Assembly (NCBI RefSeq): GCF_900104035.1 | Contig: NZ_FNIT01000015.1 | Location: 1 to 64,000 of the forward strand | Source: Aureimonas jatrophae | GTDB lineage: Bacteria > Pseudomonadota > Alphaproteobacteria > Rhizobiales > Rhizobiaceae | Direction of reading: 5' to 3' | Length of the DNA stretch: 64,000 nt | Shown: in pieces, positions 20,187 through 29,341 of the stretch | How positions within the stretch are numbered: position 1 is the stretch's first letter | Layout of the letters: every line of letters starts with the position of its first letter | Translations under genes and position numbers: made by a program | The notes under the pieces: generated by a model | Seen by the model: only the letters and a program-made list of their open reading frames with translations | Database searches by the model: none | What the model was told of the DNA's origin: nothing

Positions 20187-21179
20187 ATGTCGTCCGTTGA
20201 ACAGATCAGAGTCGAGCCCGACGAGGCGGGTCTACGCCTCGATCGCTGGTTCAAGCTGCACTATCCCGGCCTTGGCTTCGGTCATCTGCAGAAGCTTCTT
20301 CGCTCCGGTCAGGTACGCGTGGACGGAGGGCGCGCCAAGACCGATACGCGCATCGCGCCCGGACAGGTCATCCGCATCCCGCCCATGGGCGCGGACGCCG
20401 CGCGTTTGAAGGTCGCTCCGCTGACGGCCAACACGATGCGCGACCGCAACGATGCCGACGTGCTCAGCCAGATGCTGATCTACGAGGACGAGAAGGTCTA
20501 CGTGTTCAACAAGCCCGCGGGTCTGGCGGTGCAGGGGGGATCCGGCGTCTCGCGTCACGTCGACATGATGCTTGAGGCCTGGCGGAACCGGAAGGGCGAG
20601 AAGCCACGGCTGGTCCATCGCATCGATCGCGACACGACGGGCATTCTGGTCGTCGCGCGGACCCGAGGCGCGGCGGTGGCGTTGACCAAGGCGTTTCGCG
20701 AGCGCGACACGCGCAAGACGTATTGGGCTCTGGTGAAGGGCGTGCCGGCGCCGCATGAGGGTCGCATCTCGACCTATCTCGTCAAGGAACAAACGCCGGA
20801 CGGCGACAGGATGCGGGTGGCTCGGCATGGCGACGAGGGGGCGGACCACGCGCTCTCGCACTACCGCGTCATCGACCAGGTCGCCCAGAACTACGCCTGG
20901 CTGGAGATGGAGCCCCATACCGGACGGACCCATCAGCTGCGCGTTCACGCCGCTCATATCGGACATCCGATTCTCGGCGATCCGAAGTATTTCGAGGCCG
21001 ATACGAACTGGGACTTCCCGGGCGGCGTTCAGAATCGCCTGCATCTTCATGCCCGACGAATCGTCATCCCGCATCCCGACGGCGGTGGCCGTATGATCGA
21101 CCAGATCGCGCCGCTACCGCCGCATATGGTTCAGACATGGAACCTCTTCGGTTTCGACGAGGCGGCGGAGAACGACTGA
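20187..21179 (+). CDS. RluC/RluD-type 23S rRNA pseudouridine synthase
   Basis: 330 residues. An N-terminal S4 RNA-binding domain (LDRWFKLHYPGLGFGHLQKLLRSGQVRVDGGRAK) precedes the RluA-family catalytic domain with the active-site motif LVHRIDRDTTGILVVA, whose second Asp is the nucleophile. Later motifs are HTGRTHQLRVHAAHIGHPILGD. The neighbourhood (crcB upstream, HAD hydrolase and ATP12 downstream) fits the alphaproteobacterial RluC, but RluC and RluD cannot be separated with certainty by eye. Confidence 0.92.
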   Translation: MSSVEQIRVEPDEAGLRLDRWFKLHYPGLGFGHLQKLLRSGQVRVDGGRAKTDTRIAPGQVIRIPPMGADAARLKVAPLTANTMRDRNDADVLSQMLIYEDEKVYVFNKPAGLAVQGGSGVSRHVDMMLEAWRNRKGEKPRLVHRIDRDTTGILVVARTRGAAVALTKAFRERDTRKTYWALVKGVPAPHEGRISTYLVKEQTPDGDRMRVARHGDEGADHALSHYRVIDQVAQNYAWLEMEPHTGRTHQLRVHAAHIGHPILGDPKYFEADTNWDFPGGVQNRLHLHARRIVIPHPDGGGRMIDQIAPLPPHMVQTWNLFGFDEAAEND

Positions 21180-21184
21180 GCGGC

Positions 21185-21880
21185 ATGAAGGCGATCCTTT
21201 TCGACTGCGACGGCACGCTCGCCGACAGCTTCGGCCTGATTTGCGAGACGATGCGGCGCTGCTTTGCGACCGCTGGGTTGCCGGTGCCGGAACGTCGAGC
21301 GATCGAAGGCATCATCGGTCTGTCGCTCGACCTGGCCATTCATCGGCTGGCGCCGACGGTGCGCGAGGACGAGTTGCCGAGCCTCGTCGCGATCTACCGC
21401 CAGGAGTTCATGGCGGCGAAGATCGAGCCGGCCTTCCGTGAAGCGCTGTTCGCGGGCATCGAGCCGATGCTCCGCCGGCTTGCGTGTCGCGATGACGTGG
21501 TGCTCGGCATGGTGACCGGTAAGTCGCGTCGGGGCGTCGCCAACGTCGTAGCGGCTCATCAGCTCGACGGCATGTTTCTCGCTGTTCGAACGGCCGACGA
21601 TTGCCCCTCCAAGCCTCACCCGGCGATGGTTCTGGAATGCTGCGCCGAGCTTGGGATCGAGCCGTCTCAAACGGTGGTCGTGGGTGATGCCATTTACGAC
21701 ATGCAGATGGCGGTCTCGGCGGGTGCGCGAGCGATCGGCGTTGCTTGGGGGGCGTGCGAGCCGGCAACGCTGGTGGCGGCAGGAGCCGACGACGTCGTTC
21801 CCGATCCAGCGGCCCTCGAGGTTGCTCTTGGATCGTTCCTCGAGTCGCCATCATCGATGATGCAACCCGTTCTGGATTAG
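21185..21880 (+). CDS. HAD-superfamily hydrolase, phosphoglycolate phosphatase-like
   Basis: 231 residues. Motif I FDCDGTLADS with the nucleophilic Asp, motif II VTGKS, motif III Lys in PSKPHP and motif IV VVGDAIYDMQMA are all present, giving a complete HAD phosphatase with a helical cap. The substrate is unknown; similarity in layout is to Gph-type phosphatases. The ATG at 21185 lies six bases after the rluC-type stop; a longer reading frame overlapping the previous gene has no support. Confidence 0.92.
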   Translation: MKAILFDCDGTLADSFGLICETMRRCFATAGLPVPERRAIEGIIGLSLDLAIHRLAPTVREDELPSLVAIYRQEFMAAKIEPAFREALFAGIEPMLRRLACRDDVVLGMVTGKSRRGVANVVAAHQLDGMFLAVRTADDCPSKPHPAMVLECCAELGIEPSQTVVVGDAIYDMQMAVSAGARAIGVAWGACEPATLVAAGADDVVPDPAALEVALGSFLESPSSMMQPVLD

Positions 21881-21887
21881 GACTGCC

Positions 21888-22610
21888 ATGTCCAACGTGC
21901 CGGCTCGCCCGGAACTTCCGAAGCGCTTCTACGCAAGTGTCGACATCGCCGACGAGCCGAACGGCTTTGCCGTACGCCTCGACGGCCGGCCCGTGCGCAC
22001 GCCCGCCCGTTCGCCCCTCACGCTTCCCACCCGGTTGTCTGCAGAGGGTGTCGCCGATGAATGGCGGAGCCAGCGTGATGTGATTGATCCGGCGACGATG
22101 CCGCTCACCCGGCTGAGCAATACGATCATCGATGGGATTACGCCCAATCCCGAACCCATCCGGCAGGATCTGGCTCGCTATGCCGAGACGGACCTGTTGG
22201 CCTACCGTGCCGATGGACCGGATCGTCTGGTGCAGCGTCAGGCCGAGCGCTGGGATCCCGTCGTACGTTGGGTGGAGGAGGAAATCGCCGCTCTGTTTGC
22301 GGTCGGGCAGGGCGTAATCTATGTCGCGCAGCCCGCCGAAACGGTTGCCGCTCTGCGCGTTCGTTTGGAGCGGGAGACGGACCCGTTCCGCCTTGGCGCT
22401 CTCCATCAGGCGACAACGCTTACGGGATCGCTGATGCTCGCGTTGGCTCTGGCGGCCGGACGGCTCGATGCGGCCACGGCATGGTCCTTGGCGCATATCG
22501 ACGAGGACTGGAACATCGAGCAGTGGGGCGAGGACGAGGAAGCGAACGCGCGTCGAACCGCGCGCTTCGCCGATATGCGCGCGGCGGCGCTTCTCCTCGG
22601 CAGGAACTGA
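21888..22610 (+). CDS. ATP12 family chaperone for F1-ATPase assembly
   Basis: 240 residues. The family binds the F1 alpha subunit during ATP synthase assembly. Motifs: FYASVDIADEPNGFAVRLDGRPVRTPARSPL, EWRSQRDVIDPATMPLTRLSNTIIDG, and the C-terminal IDEDWNIEQWGEDEEANARR stretch that is very conserved. Found in mitochondria and Alphaproteobacteria. Starts seven bases after the HAD gene; convergent with the molybdoenzyme gene downstream. Confidence 0.93.
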   Translation: MSNVPARPELPKRFYASVDIADEPNGFAVRLDGRPVRTPARSPLTLPTRLSAEGVADEWRSQRDVIDPATMPLTRLSNTIIDGITPNPEPIRQDLARYAETDLLAYRADGPDRLVQRQAERWDPVVRWVEEEIAALFAVGQGVIYVAQPAETVAALRVRLERETDPFRLGALHQATTLTGSLMLALALAAGRLDAATAWSLAHIDEDWNIEQWGEDEEANARRTARFADMRAAALLLGRN

Positions 22611-22707
22611 GCCAAGGCCTACCTTGAACGAATAGCGGCCCGTTTCCTGGTTCAACCAACCTGGTGCAGAAGACGGGCGCCTTGCCGCCCGAGCATCAAG
22701 CCCATGG

Positions 22708-23487
22708 CTAGATCCCGGCGAACCATTCGTAGCCGCGATCTTCCCAGTAGCCGCCGCTGCCGTCACCGAACGCCTGCAGACTGTCGGTCAGGGTGATTCC
22801 GCTCAGGAACTTCGCCATCTTGTAGCCGAGCTGCCGCTCGACCCGCACGCGCAACGGCGCCCCGTTGGCGACCGGCAACGCAGCATCGTTCAGTCCATAG
22901 GCCAGGATGGTCTGCGGATGGCGTGCATCCACAAGGTCGATCGACTCGTAGTACCGCACCGGACCCAGGAAGCCGTTCTCCATGGTATCGAGGCAGTTGA
23001 AGACGACGTAGCGCGCCTGCGCCTTGACGCCCGCCTGATCCAGAAGCCCGGCAAGGGGCGTCCCCGTCCACTTGGCGACGCAACTCCAGCCCTCCACGCA
23101 ATCGTGCCGCGTGATCTGCGTGCGGGAGGGCATCGCGCGCAGTTCGTCCAGCGAGACGCGCATCGGACGCTCGACCATGCCGTCGATCGTGAACCGCCAG
23201 GAAGCGAAGTTCTCCCGGACGAGAACCATGTAGTCCGCGTCCTGTGGGCTGACCGTGCCGTTCGGACGCATCGGCTGGCGGATCTCGCTGGCCGCGAACT
23301 CCGGCGCGAGCTGGTCCGATCGCAGGAGGAGACGTTGCGCGCGATAGGTGAGATCGTTTGCCTTTTCGAGAACGTTGCGCGCTGTCGAGTCGCTCGCGAC
23401 GAGCGGATCGAAACAACCCGACAGCGGCAGCGCGGATGCGAGTCCGAGTCCCGTCAGGAAGCGGCGGCGGTCGAGGCGCAAGGTCAC
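22708..23487 (-). CDS. Tat-exported molybdopterin oxidoreductase lipoprotein (sulfite oxidase/YedY fold)
   Basis: 259 residues from a GTG that overlaps the cytochrome gene stop (GTGA). The N-terminus has a twin-arginine motif (RRRFLTG, residues 7-13) and a lipobox ending at Cys25 (LSGC), so it is probably exported folded and lipid-anchored facing the periplasm. The molybdenum-ligand cysteine is expected at Cys130 in HDCVEGWSC. The rest fits a sulfite-oxidase-type Mo domain (RVSLDELRAMPS, GAPLRVRVERQLGYKMAKFLSGI). The substrate is unknown; this is not clearly MsrP. A longer upstream reading frame is a shadow of the cytochrome gene. Confidence 0.88.
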   Translation of the reverse strand: MTLRLDRRRFLTGLGLASALPLSGCFDPLVASDSTARNVLEKANDLTYRAQRLLLRSDQLAPEFAASEIRQPMRPNGTVSPQDADYMVLVRENFASWRFTIDGMVERPMRVSLDELRAMPSRTQITRHDCVEGWSCVAKWTGTPLAGLLDQAGVKAQARYVVFNCLDTMENGFLGPVRYYESIDLVDARHPQTILAYGLNDAALPVANGAPLRVRVERQLGYKMAKFLSGITLTDSLQAFGDGSGGYWEDRGYEWFAGI

Positions 23488-24317
23488 GGTTGGGTCTCCT
23501 CGGGATCGATTCGCATGCGGCCCGTGATCATCGATCGCAGCTCGTTGAAGGGGCCGGCGAGGACGACCATCGCGATGTGGACGACGAAGAAGGCCACCAG
23601 CGACAGCATCACGACGAAGTGGATGGTGCGCGCCGTCTGCCGGCCGCCGAACAGATCCAACGTCCAGGGTGCAAGCGCGTTGAAACCCGGCGACATCGTC
23701 AGGCCCGTCAGGATCATCAGCGGTAGCGCGACGAAGAGGACTGCGAAGTAGGAGACCTTCTGCAGCGGATTGTAGGAGCGGCCGTGGTGCAACCGAAGCC
23801 GTACGTGATCGGCGACATCGCGTGGCAGAGCCTTGAGGTCGCGACCGCGAGGAAGGACATCGCGCACGAGGTGGCGGTTGACGAGACTGCTGATCAGCCA
23901 CACCAGAAGCGTCGCGCCCAGAACCCAGGCGAAGAAGAAGTGGACGACACGGCCCGAGGCGAGATCCCGATAGGTCGGGATCACCATCCATCCGGGAAAT
24001 GACTGCGGAACGAGTTGGCCGTTCTGCCATACCGCGCCGAGCCATCCCGTCGTGTCGAAGCGGTGACCGAAAAGATCCGTGACGCCGCGCAAGACGCCGT
24101 TTTCGACCACGGCACCGATCGAGAAGATGCTGTTGTCGAACGCAAAGCCCGATTGCGTCCCGATGTAGAGGTCGGGGCGAGCCATGAAGATCTGGAGGCC
24201 CGACAGCAGCAGGAAAAACAGCGCAATGGCCCAGAGCCAGTGCGTTGCGCGCGTCCAGACCGATTGTCGTCGGACAACGGGGCCGTCTCGTGGAGCAATC
24301 AGCTTCATGGCGAACAT
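23484..24317 (-). CDS. Membrane cytochrome b561-type subunit
   Basis: 277 residues (268 from Met10... the nearby Met4 at 24308 is also possible). Several membrane segments with histidines suited to haem b ligation: ATHWLWAIALFFLLLSG, VHFFFAWVLGATLLVWL, YFAVLFVALPLMILTGL and HFVVMLSLVAFFVVHIAMVVL. It is translated just upstream of, and coupled to, the Mo-lipoprotein, so it most likely exchanges electrons between that enzyme and the quinone pool. It lacks the layout of MsrQ. Confidence 0.85.
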   Translation of the reverse strand: MFAMKLIAPRDGPVVRRQSVWTRATHWLWAIALFFLLLSGLQIFMARPDLYIGTQSGFAFDNSIFSIGAVVENGVLRGVTDLFGHRFDTTGWLGAVWQNGQLVPQSFPGWMVIPTYRDLASGRVVHFFFAWVLGATLLVWLISSLVNRHLVRDVLPRGRDLKALPRDVADHVRLRLHHGRSYNPLQKVSYFAVLFVALPLMILTGLTMSPGFNALAPWTLDLFGGRQTARTIHFVVMLSLVAFFVVHIAMVVLAGPFNELRSMITGRMRIDPEETQP

Positions 24318-24381
24318 CCGGGTCGGAATGAACGGAAGATACGTTGGGTCGTCGCCGATGGTTTCGGCACGATCCCGCGGG

Positions 24382-24846
24382 CTAGGTCACCTGTGCCAAG
24401 CGTCGCAGCGCGAGATCGAGCTGCCCGCGGAACCGGGCCCGATCCGCGCCGGTGAAGGCTGCATTCAAGCCGCGGCTCTCACCGGTTTCTCGCAGATGCT
24501 GGTTGAACGCTCGCATCGAGAGGGCCGTACCGATCGACTCCGCGGTGAAGGGACGCCCGTTGGGGTTGATCACCGCCGCCCCTCGCTCGAGGGCACGAGC
24601 CGCCAGCGGAATATCGGCCGTGACCACGACGTCTTTGTCGCCCGCTTCCGCCGCAATCCAGTCATCCGCCGCGTCCGCGCCAGCCGACACGACAACGATG
24701 CGGGCTCCGGGATAGCGGGAGGGGCGCATACCGCCGTTCGAGACCAGCACGAGTTCAGCCTCGAAGCGACGGGCGATCTCGAGAGCCTCGTCCTTCACGG
24801 GACAGGCGTCGGCATCCACCAGCACCCGCAGCGCCGAGACCGTCAC
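24382..24846 (-). CDS. YaiI/YqxD family protein (DUF188)
   Basis: 154 residues from a GTG overlapping the lipB stop (GTGA). Signature [22 protein letters not shown], then [40 protein letters not shown]. The fold belongs to the PIN-like/NYN nuclease superfamily, with acidic residues DAD and TADIPLA at plausible metal sites, but no activity is established. It follows lipB, so the two are likely cotranscribed. Confidence 0.9.
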   Translation of the reverse strand: MTVSALRVLVDADACPVKDEALEIARRFEAELVLVSNGGMRPSRYPGARIVVVSAGADAADDWIAAEAGDKDVVVTADIPLAARALERGAAVINPNGRPFTAESIGTALSMRAFNQHLRETGESRGLNAAFTGADRARFRGQLDLALRRLAQVT

Positions 24847-25586
24847 GTCGGTCGTCCCGAAGCGGCCTGTGACGGACCGAACACTTTCTCGAAGCTGCCG
24901 CGCAGCACCATATCGACCTCCGGCATCGAGACAGGAACGCCGAGATCGATGAGGCTCGTGACGCCGTATCCCTGAATGCCGCAGGGCACGATGCCGCCAA
25001 AGTGGGACAAGTCGGGATCGACGTTCAGGCTGATGCCATGGAAACTGACCCAGCGGCGAACGCGAATGCCGATCGCCGCGATCTTGTCCTCGGCCGGCGA
25101 GCCATCGGCGAGGGGCGCACGCTCCGGCCGGCGCACCCAGACACCGACCCGATCCTCGCGTCGCTCGCCCCGTATCTGATAATGCGCCAGCGTATCGACG
25201 ATCCAATGTTCCAGCGCCGCAACGAACCGCCGTACGTCGGAACCGCGCCGCCGCAGGTCGAGCAGCACGTAGGCAACCCGCTGGCCGGGACCGTGATAGG
25301 TGTACTCGCCGCCGCGTCCGGTCTGGAACACGGGGAAGCGGGCGGCGTCGAGAAGGTCGCTCGCGCGGGCGCTTGTGCCGGCCGTGTAGATCGGCGGGTG
25401 CTCCAGAAGCACGACCACCTCGTTCGCCTCGCCCGCCGCAATCGCCGCCGCCCGCGTTTCCATGAAGGCGAGCGCGGTCTCGTAGGGTACCAGCTCGTCG
25501 AGCACGATCCATTCCACGGCCGCGTTGTCGTCGCGAGGGAGCGTGGCGGTCTCGACTTGCAGGCGGGAAGGAGCGGGGATGTCCAT
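24843..25586 (-). CDS. lipB: Octanoyl-[acyl carrier protein] transferase LipB
   Basis: 247 residues. Moves octanoate from ACP to lipoyl domains, the first step of lipoate synthesis. Signature [22 protein letters not shown], the [19 protein letters not shown] lysine/arginine region, and the catalytic Cys in [16 protein letters not shown] are present. The first Met at 25586 lacks a good ribosome-binding site and the first 20 residues are variable, so a later start is possible. Confidence 0.94.
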   Translation of the reverse strand: MDIPAPSRLQVETATLPRDDNAAVEWIVLDELVPYETALAFMETRAAAIAAGEANEVVVLLEHPPIYTAGTSARASDLLDAARFPVFQTGRGGEYTYHGPGQRVAYVLLDLRRRGSDVRRFVAALEHWIVDTLAHYQIRGERREDRVGVWVRRPERAPLADGSPAEDKIAAIGIRVRRWVSFHGISLNVDPDLSHFGGIVPCGIQGYGVTSLIDLGVPVSMPEVDMVLRGSFEKVFGPSQAASGRPT

Positions 25587-25739
25587 GGAAGGGTTCTAAC
25601 GTTTCGTGCTCGGGCGATCCAGTTTCGCGCCAGCCCCGCTCCCGTCTTTCGCACGACCAACCGGCTTTTGGGGCTTGTGCCCCCGATAAGCGTTTGTTAC
25701 ATCGCCGCCACCGCACCGGATGGCGCGGGAACACGGCGT

Positions 25740-25824
25740 GCGGTCGTGGCGGAATTGGTAGACGCGCAGCGTTGAGGTCGCTGTGGGGCAACCCGTGGAA
25801 GTTCGAGTCTTCTCGACCGCACCA
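25740..25824 (+). tRNA. tRNA-Leu (anticodon GAG)
   Basis: Acceptor stem GCGGTCG pairs with CGACCGC and the CCA end is encoded. The D-arm GTGGCGGAATTGGTAGACGC is typical of leucine tRNAs. The anticodon stem CAGCG/CGCTG holds loop TTGAGGT with anticodon GAG. A long variable arm and the TTCGAGTCT T-loop follow. Serves CUC/CUU codons. Confidence 0.96.
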
Positions 25825-25976
25825 GCCTTCTTCGGCAGACCTCGCCGACTTCCTTAATTCAACAGCTGCCCTCGACGCTCACCGGCTGTTTCCGGATGAG
25901 CGTTTTGCCGTGCTTGCCAGCATGGGTTCCGACGCCTAAGGAACGGCACCCGAACCCAACGACGCCGGAACCTGAC

Positions 25977-26630
25977 ATGGACTTCGCTGCCGCCCGCGTG
26001 AAGATGGTCGATAACCAGATCCGCACGACGGACGTCACGTCCCACGAACTGCTGCGCGCCTTTCTGACCGTCGCGCGGGAGCGCTTCGTGCCCGATGCCC
26101 GCAAATCGCTGGCCTATATCGACGAGGATCTCCCGCTCGGCGTCGCCGGTCGCTACCTCATGGAGCCCTCGCCGTTGGCCAAGCTGCTGCAGATGGCCGC
26201 GATCCTGCCAGACGATACGGTGCTCGACGTCGGTTGCGGCACTGGCTACGGCGCGGCGGTGATGGCGCAGGTCGGCTCGCATGTGGTTGCCCTCGAAGAG
26301 GACGAGGCCCTCGCCGAAGCGGCTCGTTCCGCTCTGCAGGAGATCGGCGTCGCCAACGCGGAGGTCGTGACAGGCCCGCTCACGACCGGTCATGCCGCAG
26401 GTGCGCCGTATGACGTCATCGTTCTCGAAGGGGCGGTCGATGAGGTGCCCGACGTCTTCTTCGAGCAACTGCGCGATCGCGGTCGCCTGGTGACCGTCGT
26501 CGGCTCGGGCCTATCCGCCATGGCGAAGCTCTACACGAAGGAGGACGGCATCGTCTCCGATCGGTTCGGCTTCAACTGCAGTCTGAAGCCGCTTCCCGGC
26601 TTCCGTCGCGAGCGCGGCTTCGTCTTCTAG
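25977..26630 (+). CDS. Divergent protein-L-isoaspartate methyltransferase-family protein
   Basis: 217 residues from the ATG at 25977 (MDFAAARVKMVDNQIRTTDV). The SAM-binding motif VLDVGCGTGYGAAVMAQVG is clear, as is FVPDARKSLAYIDEDLPLG. The usual GQTIS substrate motif is replaced by GRYLMEP, so isoaspartate repair is doubtful. A more canonical Pcm is at 46013. This paralogue next to tolC is common in Rhizobiales; its substrate is unknown to me. Confidence 0.85.
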   Translation: MDFAAARVKMVDNQIRTTDVTSHELLRAFLTVARERFVPDARKSLAYIDEDLPLGVAGRYLMEPSPLAKLLQMAAILPDDTVLDVGCGTGYGAAVMAQVGSHVVALEEDEALAEAARSALQEIGVANAEVVTGPLTTGHAAGAPYDVIVLEGAVDEVPDVFFEQLRDRGRLVTVVGSGLSAMAKLYTKEDGIVSDRFGFNCSLKPLPGFRRERGFVF

Positions 26631-26717
26631 CCGGTATCGGTGCGACGCAAGCTTTACGTACGGTTTGTGTTTTAGACGGGTCACACTCGGTCGCGATTCC
26701 GGTGTACTTCGCAACTC

Positions 26718-26740
26718 CACGCTGGCGTTTTGCCAGCGTG
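26718..26740 (+). terminator. Stem-loop in the tolC leader
   Basis: CACGCTGGC and GCCAGCGTG form a perfect nine-base-pair stem around GTTTT, about 90 bases after the methyltransferase stop and 108 before the tolC start. With no T-run after it, it may end the upstream transcript poorly or be a tolC leader structure. Confidence 0.4.
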
Positions 26741-26847
26741 CGGTTCATGTCGGTGGGGAAGCATATCCTGTTCGCCCGTCCCGTTTTCCGTTGTCGCGGA
26801 TGCGGGGTCTCGTATCGGCTTGCGACGGGAGAACTCGGAGTAAGCAT

Positions 26848-28266
26848 TTGCGCAAGCGTTCCTGGATCCTGGCAGCCGTCTCCTCGGCTCTTCTCGTCGG
26901 AACAGCGCCGGGCGCAAGCGCAGAAACCCTTCGGGGTGCGCTGGCGAAGGCCTATACGAATAACCAAGACCTGAACTCGGCTCGCGCGCAGCTCCGCGCG
27001 ACCGACGAGAATGTCACGCAGGCTCGTGCCGGCCTTCGGCCCACGGTCGCCGCGACCGCCGACGCGCAGGCTTCGCGCTCGCGCACGACGTTCGGCGACC
27101 GCATCCGCAGTTCGGACGGTCGCTCCGAGGCGCTGGTCGGCGGCATCCAGATCAACCAGACCATCTTCGACGGGTTCCAGACGCCCAACAACGTCAATGC
27201 GCAGCAGGCGCAGGTGAGGGCCGCGCAGGAGAATCTCGTCAACACGGTCCAGAACACGCTTCTGAGCACCGTCCAGGTCTACATGAACGTTCGTCGCGAC
27301 CGGGAGATCGCGGCGTTCCGCCAGCAGAACCTCAACTTCCTGAACGAGCAGGTCCGAGCGGCCGATGCCCGCTTCCAGGTCGGCGAGGGCACGCGCACGG
27401 ACGTGGCGCAGGCGCAGGCCGAGCAGGCTCTTGCGACGGCGCTTCTCAACACCGCGCTCGCGCAGGTCGCCTCGAGCGAGGCACAGTATCTCGACGTCGT
27501 CGGCGATCCCCCGACGCGTCTCGAGGCCGGCAACCTGCCGCCGTCCGCGATCATCCCGCCCAGCGTGGCCCGTGCGCTCGACATCTCGCAGCAGGAGCAT
27601 CCGGCGATCCTGGCGAACCAGTTCGCCGTCGATGCCGCCTCCTTCCTCGTCAAGGCGGCCGAGGGACGGCTCCTGCCGACCGTCGCGGTTCAGGGATCGG
27701 TCAACAACACCTACGCGCTCTCGGAGTCCGATCCGGACAGCAATCAGTTGCCCGGCGTCGTCAACACGCAGAACGAGATCTCGGGCACGGTGACGGCCCG
27801 GTTGACGGTTCCGATCTACCAAGGTGGATTGGTGTCGTCGCAGGTTCGGCAGGCCAAGGAAGTCGTAAGCCAGCGGCGCATCGAGGTCGACGGGATCCGC
27901 GATCAGGTCCGCTCCGCGGTGGCCACCGCCTGGGCTCAACGGCAGGCCGCCGTTGCCAACGTTCAGGGCTATACCGCCCAGGTTTCCGCCGCGCAGTTGG
28001 CGCTCAACGGCGTCGTCGAGGAGCGCAACGTCGGGCAGCGAACGACTCTCGACGTCCTGAACGCGCAGTCCGACGTGATCACGGCGCAGATCCTTCTCGC
28101 GGGTGCGCAGCGCGACGCCGTGGTCGCCGCCTACCAGCTGGCTTCGGCCATCGGCCGTTTGTCGCCGCAACGCTTGGCGTTGAACGTCGAAGCCTATGAG
28201 CCGGAAGAGCATTACCAGCAGGTTCAGGACAAGTGGTACGGGCTTCGCACGCCGGACGGGCGCTGA
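26848..28266 (+). CDS. tolC: TolC family outer membrane channel
   Basis: 472 residues from a TTG start. GGAG lies seven bases upstream, and translation from here begins with a basic then hydrophobic signal peptide (RKRSWILAAVSSALLVGTAPGASA). The mature part has the two TolC repeats with long helices and periodic Ala/Gln (LRGALAKAYTNNQDLNSARAQ; GTVTARLTVPIYQGGLVSSQVRQAKEVV; NVGQRTTLDVLNAQSDVITAQ). Exports proteins or drugs with inner-membrane partners that are not in this window. Any upstream ATG would put the signal peptide deep inside the protein. Confidence 0.92.
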   Translation: MRKRSWILAAVSSALLVGTAPGASAETLRGALAKAYTNNQDLNSARAQLRATDENVTQARAGLRPTVAATADAQASRSRTTFGDRIRSSDGRSEALVGGIQINQTIFDGFQTPNNVNAQQAQVRAAQENLVNTVQNTLLSTVQVYMNVRRDREIAAFRQQNLNFLNEQVRAADARFQVGEGTRTDVAQAQAEQALATALLNTALAQVASSEAQYLDVVGDPPTRLEAGNLPPSAIIPPSVARALDISQQEHPAILANQFAVDAASFLVKAAEGRLLPTVAVQGSVNNTYALSESDPDSNQLPGVVNTQNEISGTVTARLTVPIYQGGLVSSQVRQAKEVVSQRRIEVDGIRDQVRSAVATAWAQRQAAVANVQGYTAQVSAAQLALNGVVEERNVGQRTTLDVLNAQSDVITAQILLAGAQRDAVVAAYQLASAIGRLSPQRLALNVEAYEPEEHYQQVQDKWYGLRTPDGR

Positions 28267-28400
28267 ACCCGGCGTCAAAATCCGGTTGCGAACGCATTTC
28301 CTCTCGCTCGCGCATTCAAATCCCCGCTCATCGGCGCTAGCTTGATCCGATGAGGAATCGGCGCGGGCAGGGCGCCGGCTAGGGCGGATGCGGTAACGTC

Positions 28401-29240
28401 ATGAGTAAATCCACCGTCGCGCAGGAACCATCCATGGATGAGATCCTGGCATCGATCCGCCGGATCATCGAGACCGGAGAGGATCGCACAAGCTTGGCGC
28501 CTCGTCCGGAGGAACCGGCAGCCGATACGCCGCCCGAGCGGCCGGTGCCTTCTTCTGCGCGCCTTCCGGACCGCTTCGACGCACGGGACCTGTCGGGTAG
28601 TCGCCGAGCCCCCAACCCAGTTCTCGCGGCCGCCGCCTCCGACGTATCGAGCCGCATCACGGCGTCCGTACCAGAGGCGAAGTCGCTTTCCGAATCGAGC
28701 GCATCTGCAACGGAACTCGATGACGAGGCACGCCTGACGGCCGATCTCGAACAGGAGCTGGCCGCGTCCTGGGGGCAGCCGGCAACCGAGGCCGAACGTC
28801 AGCCCGAACCGGACGTCACCATCCCGCCGGAACTCCCGTCGCCAACGGAAGGCCCCCAAACCATGTCCGACCTACCGTCCTTCGACCGTCGAAACGACCC
28901 GCCATCCTCGCCAGCAGCCGAAACGCGACCCGAACCGGCTCCGGTCGACCGCGGCGGTTTCAGCCCGGCCAACAGCGACCGCCCGCTGGCATCGAGCGAG
29001 GAGCGCTACGAGGCGGTCACGCTGCCTTTGACGTCGGAGACGACCAGCACGCTCGTCGCCGCTTCGTTCAGCGACCTCGCGCAAGCGATCCGGTCCGGTG
29101 AGCTGCGGTCCATCGAAGCCATGGCGCAGGAGATGCTTCGGCCGATGCTGCAGGAATGGCTGGACGATAACCTTCCTCGCATGGTCGAGCGTCTGGTCCG
29201 TGAGGAGATCGAACGCATGTCGCGCGGCGGCCGCCGGTAA
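28401..29240 (+). CDS. popZ: PopZ-family polar organising protein (DUF2497)
   Basis: 279 residues. The short conserved N-terminal helix PSMDEILASIRRIIE, a long Pro/Glu/Ser-rich middle expected to be disordered, and a C-terminal helical block (MAQEMLRPMLQEWLDDNLPRMVERLVREEIERM) are the layout of PopZ, which forms polar networks and anchors the chromosome origin. Its place just before valS is conserved in the class. The middle region varies greatly in length among species. Confidence 0.88.
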   Translation: MSKSTVAQEPSMDEILASIRRIIETGEDRTSLAPRPEEPAADTPPERPVPSSARLPDRFDARDLSGSRRAPNPVLAAAASDVSSRITASVPEAKSLSESSASATELDDEARLTADLEQELAASWGQPATEAERQPEPDVTIPPELPSPTEGPQTMSDLPSFDRRNDPPSSPAAETRPEPAPVDRGGFSPANSDRPLASSEERYEAVTLPLTSETTSTLVAASFSDLAQAIRSGELRSIEAMAQEMLRPMLQEWLDDNLPRMVERLVREEIERMSRGGRR

Positions 29241-29268
29241 ACGCGGCGATCCGAAGTTAGCAGATGCA

Positions 29269-29301
29269 CAGGGGCCGGTTTCGTTGATTCCAGCCCCTGT
29301 T
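29269..29301 (+). terminator. Hairpin between popZ and valS
   Basis: ACAGGGGC (29269-29276) pairs with GCCCCTGT (29294-29301) over a 17-base loop, without a T-run. Possibly a weak terminator for popZ or an mRNA structure upstream of valS. Confidence 0.4.
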
Positions 29302-29341
29302 CGCGTTAACCGGGGCGGCTTGTGCCAACTCGGATAATCCC

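Noticed and set aside
22708-24045. A 445-residue version of the Mo-lipoprotein
   Set aside because: The N-terminal 186 residues are out of frame with, and overlap, the cytochrome gene. The GTG at 23487 gives a Tat signal and lipobox exactly at the N-terminus.
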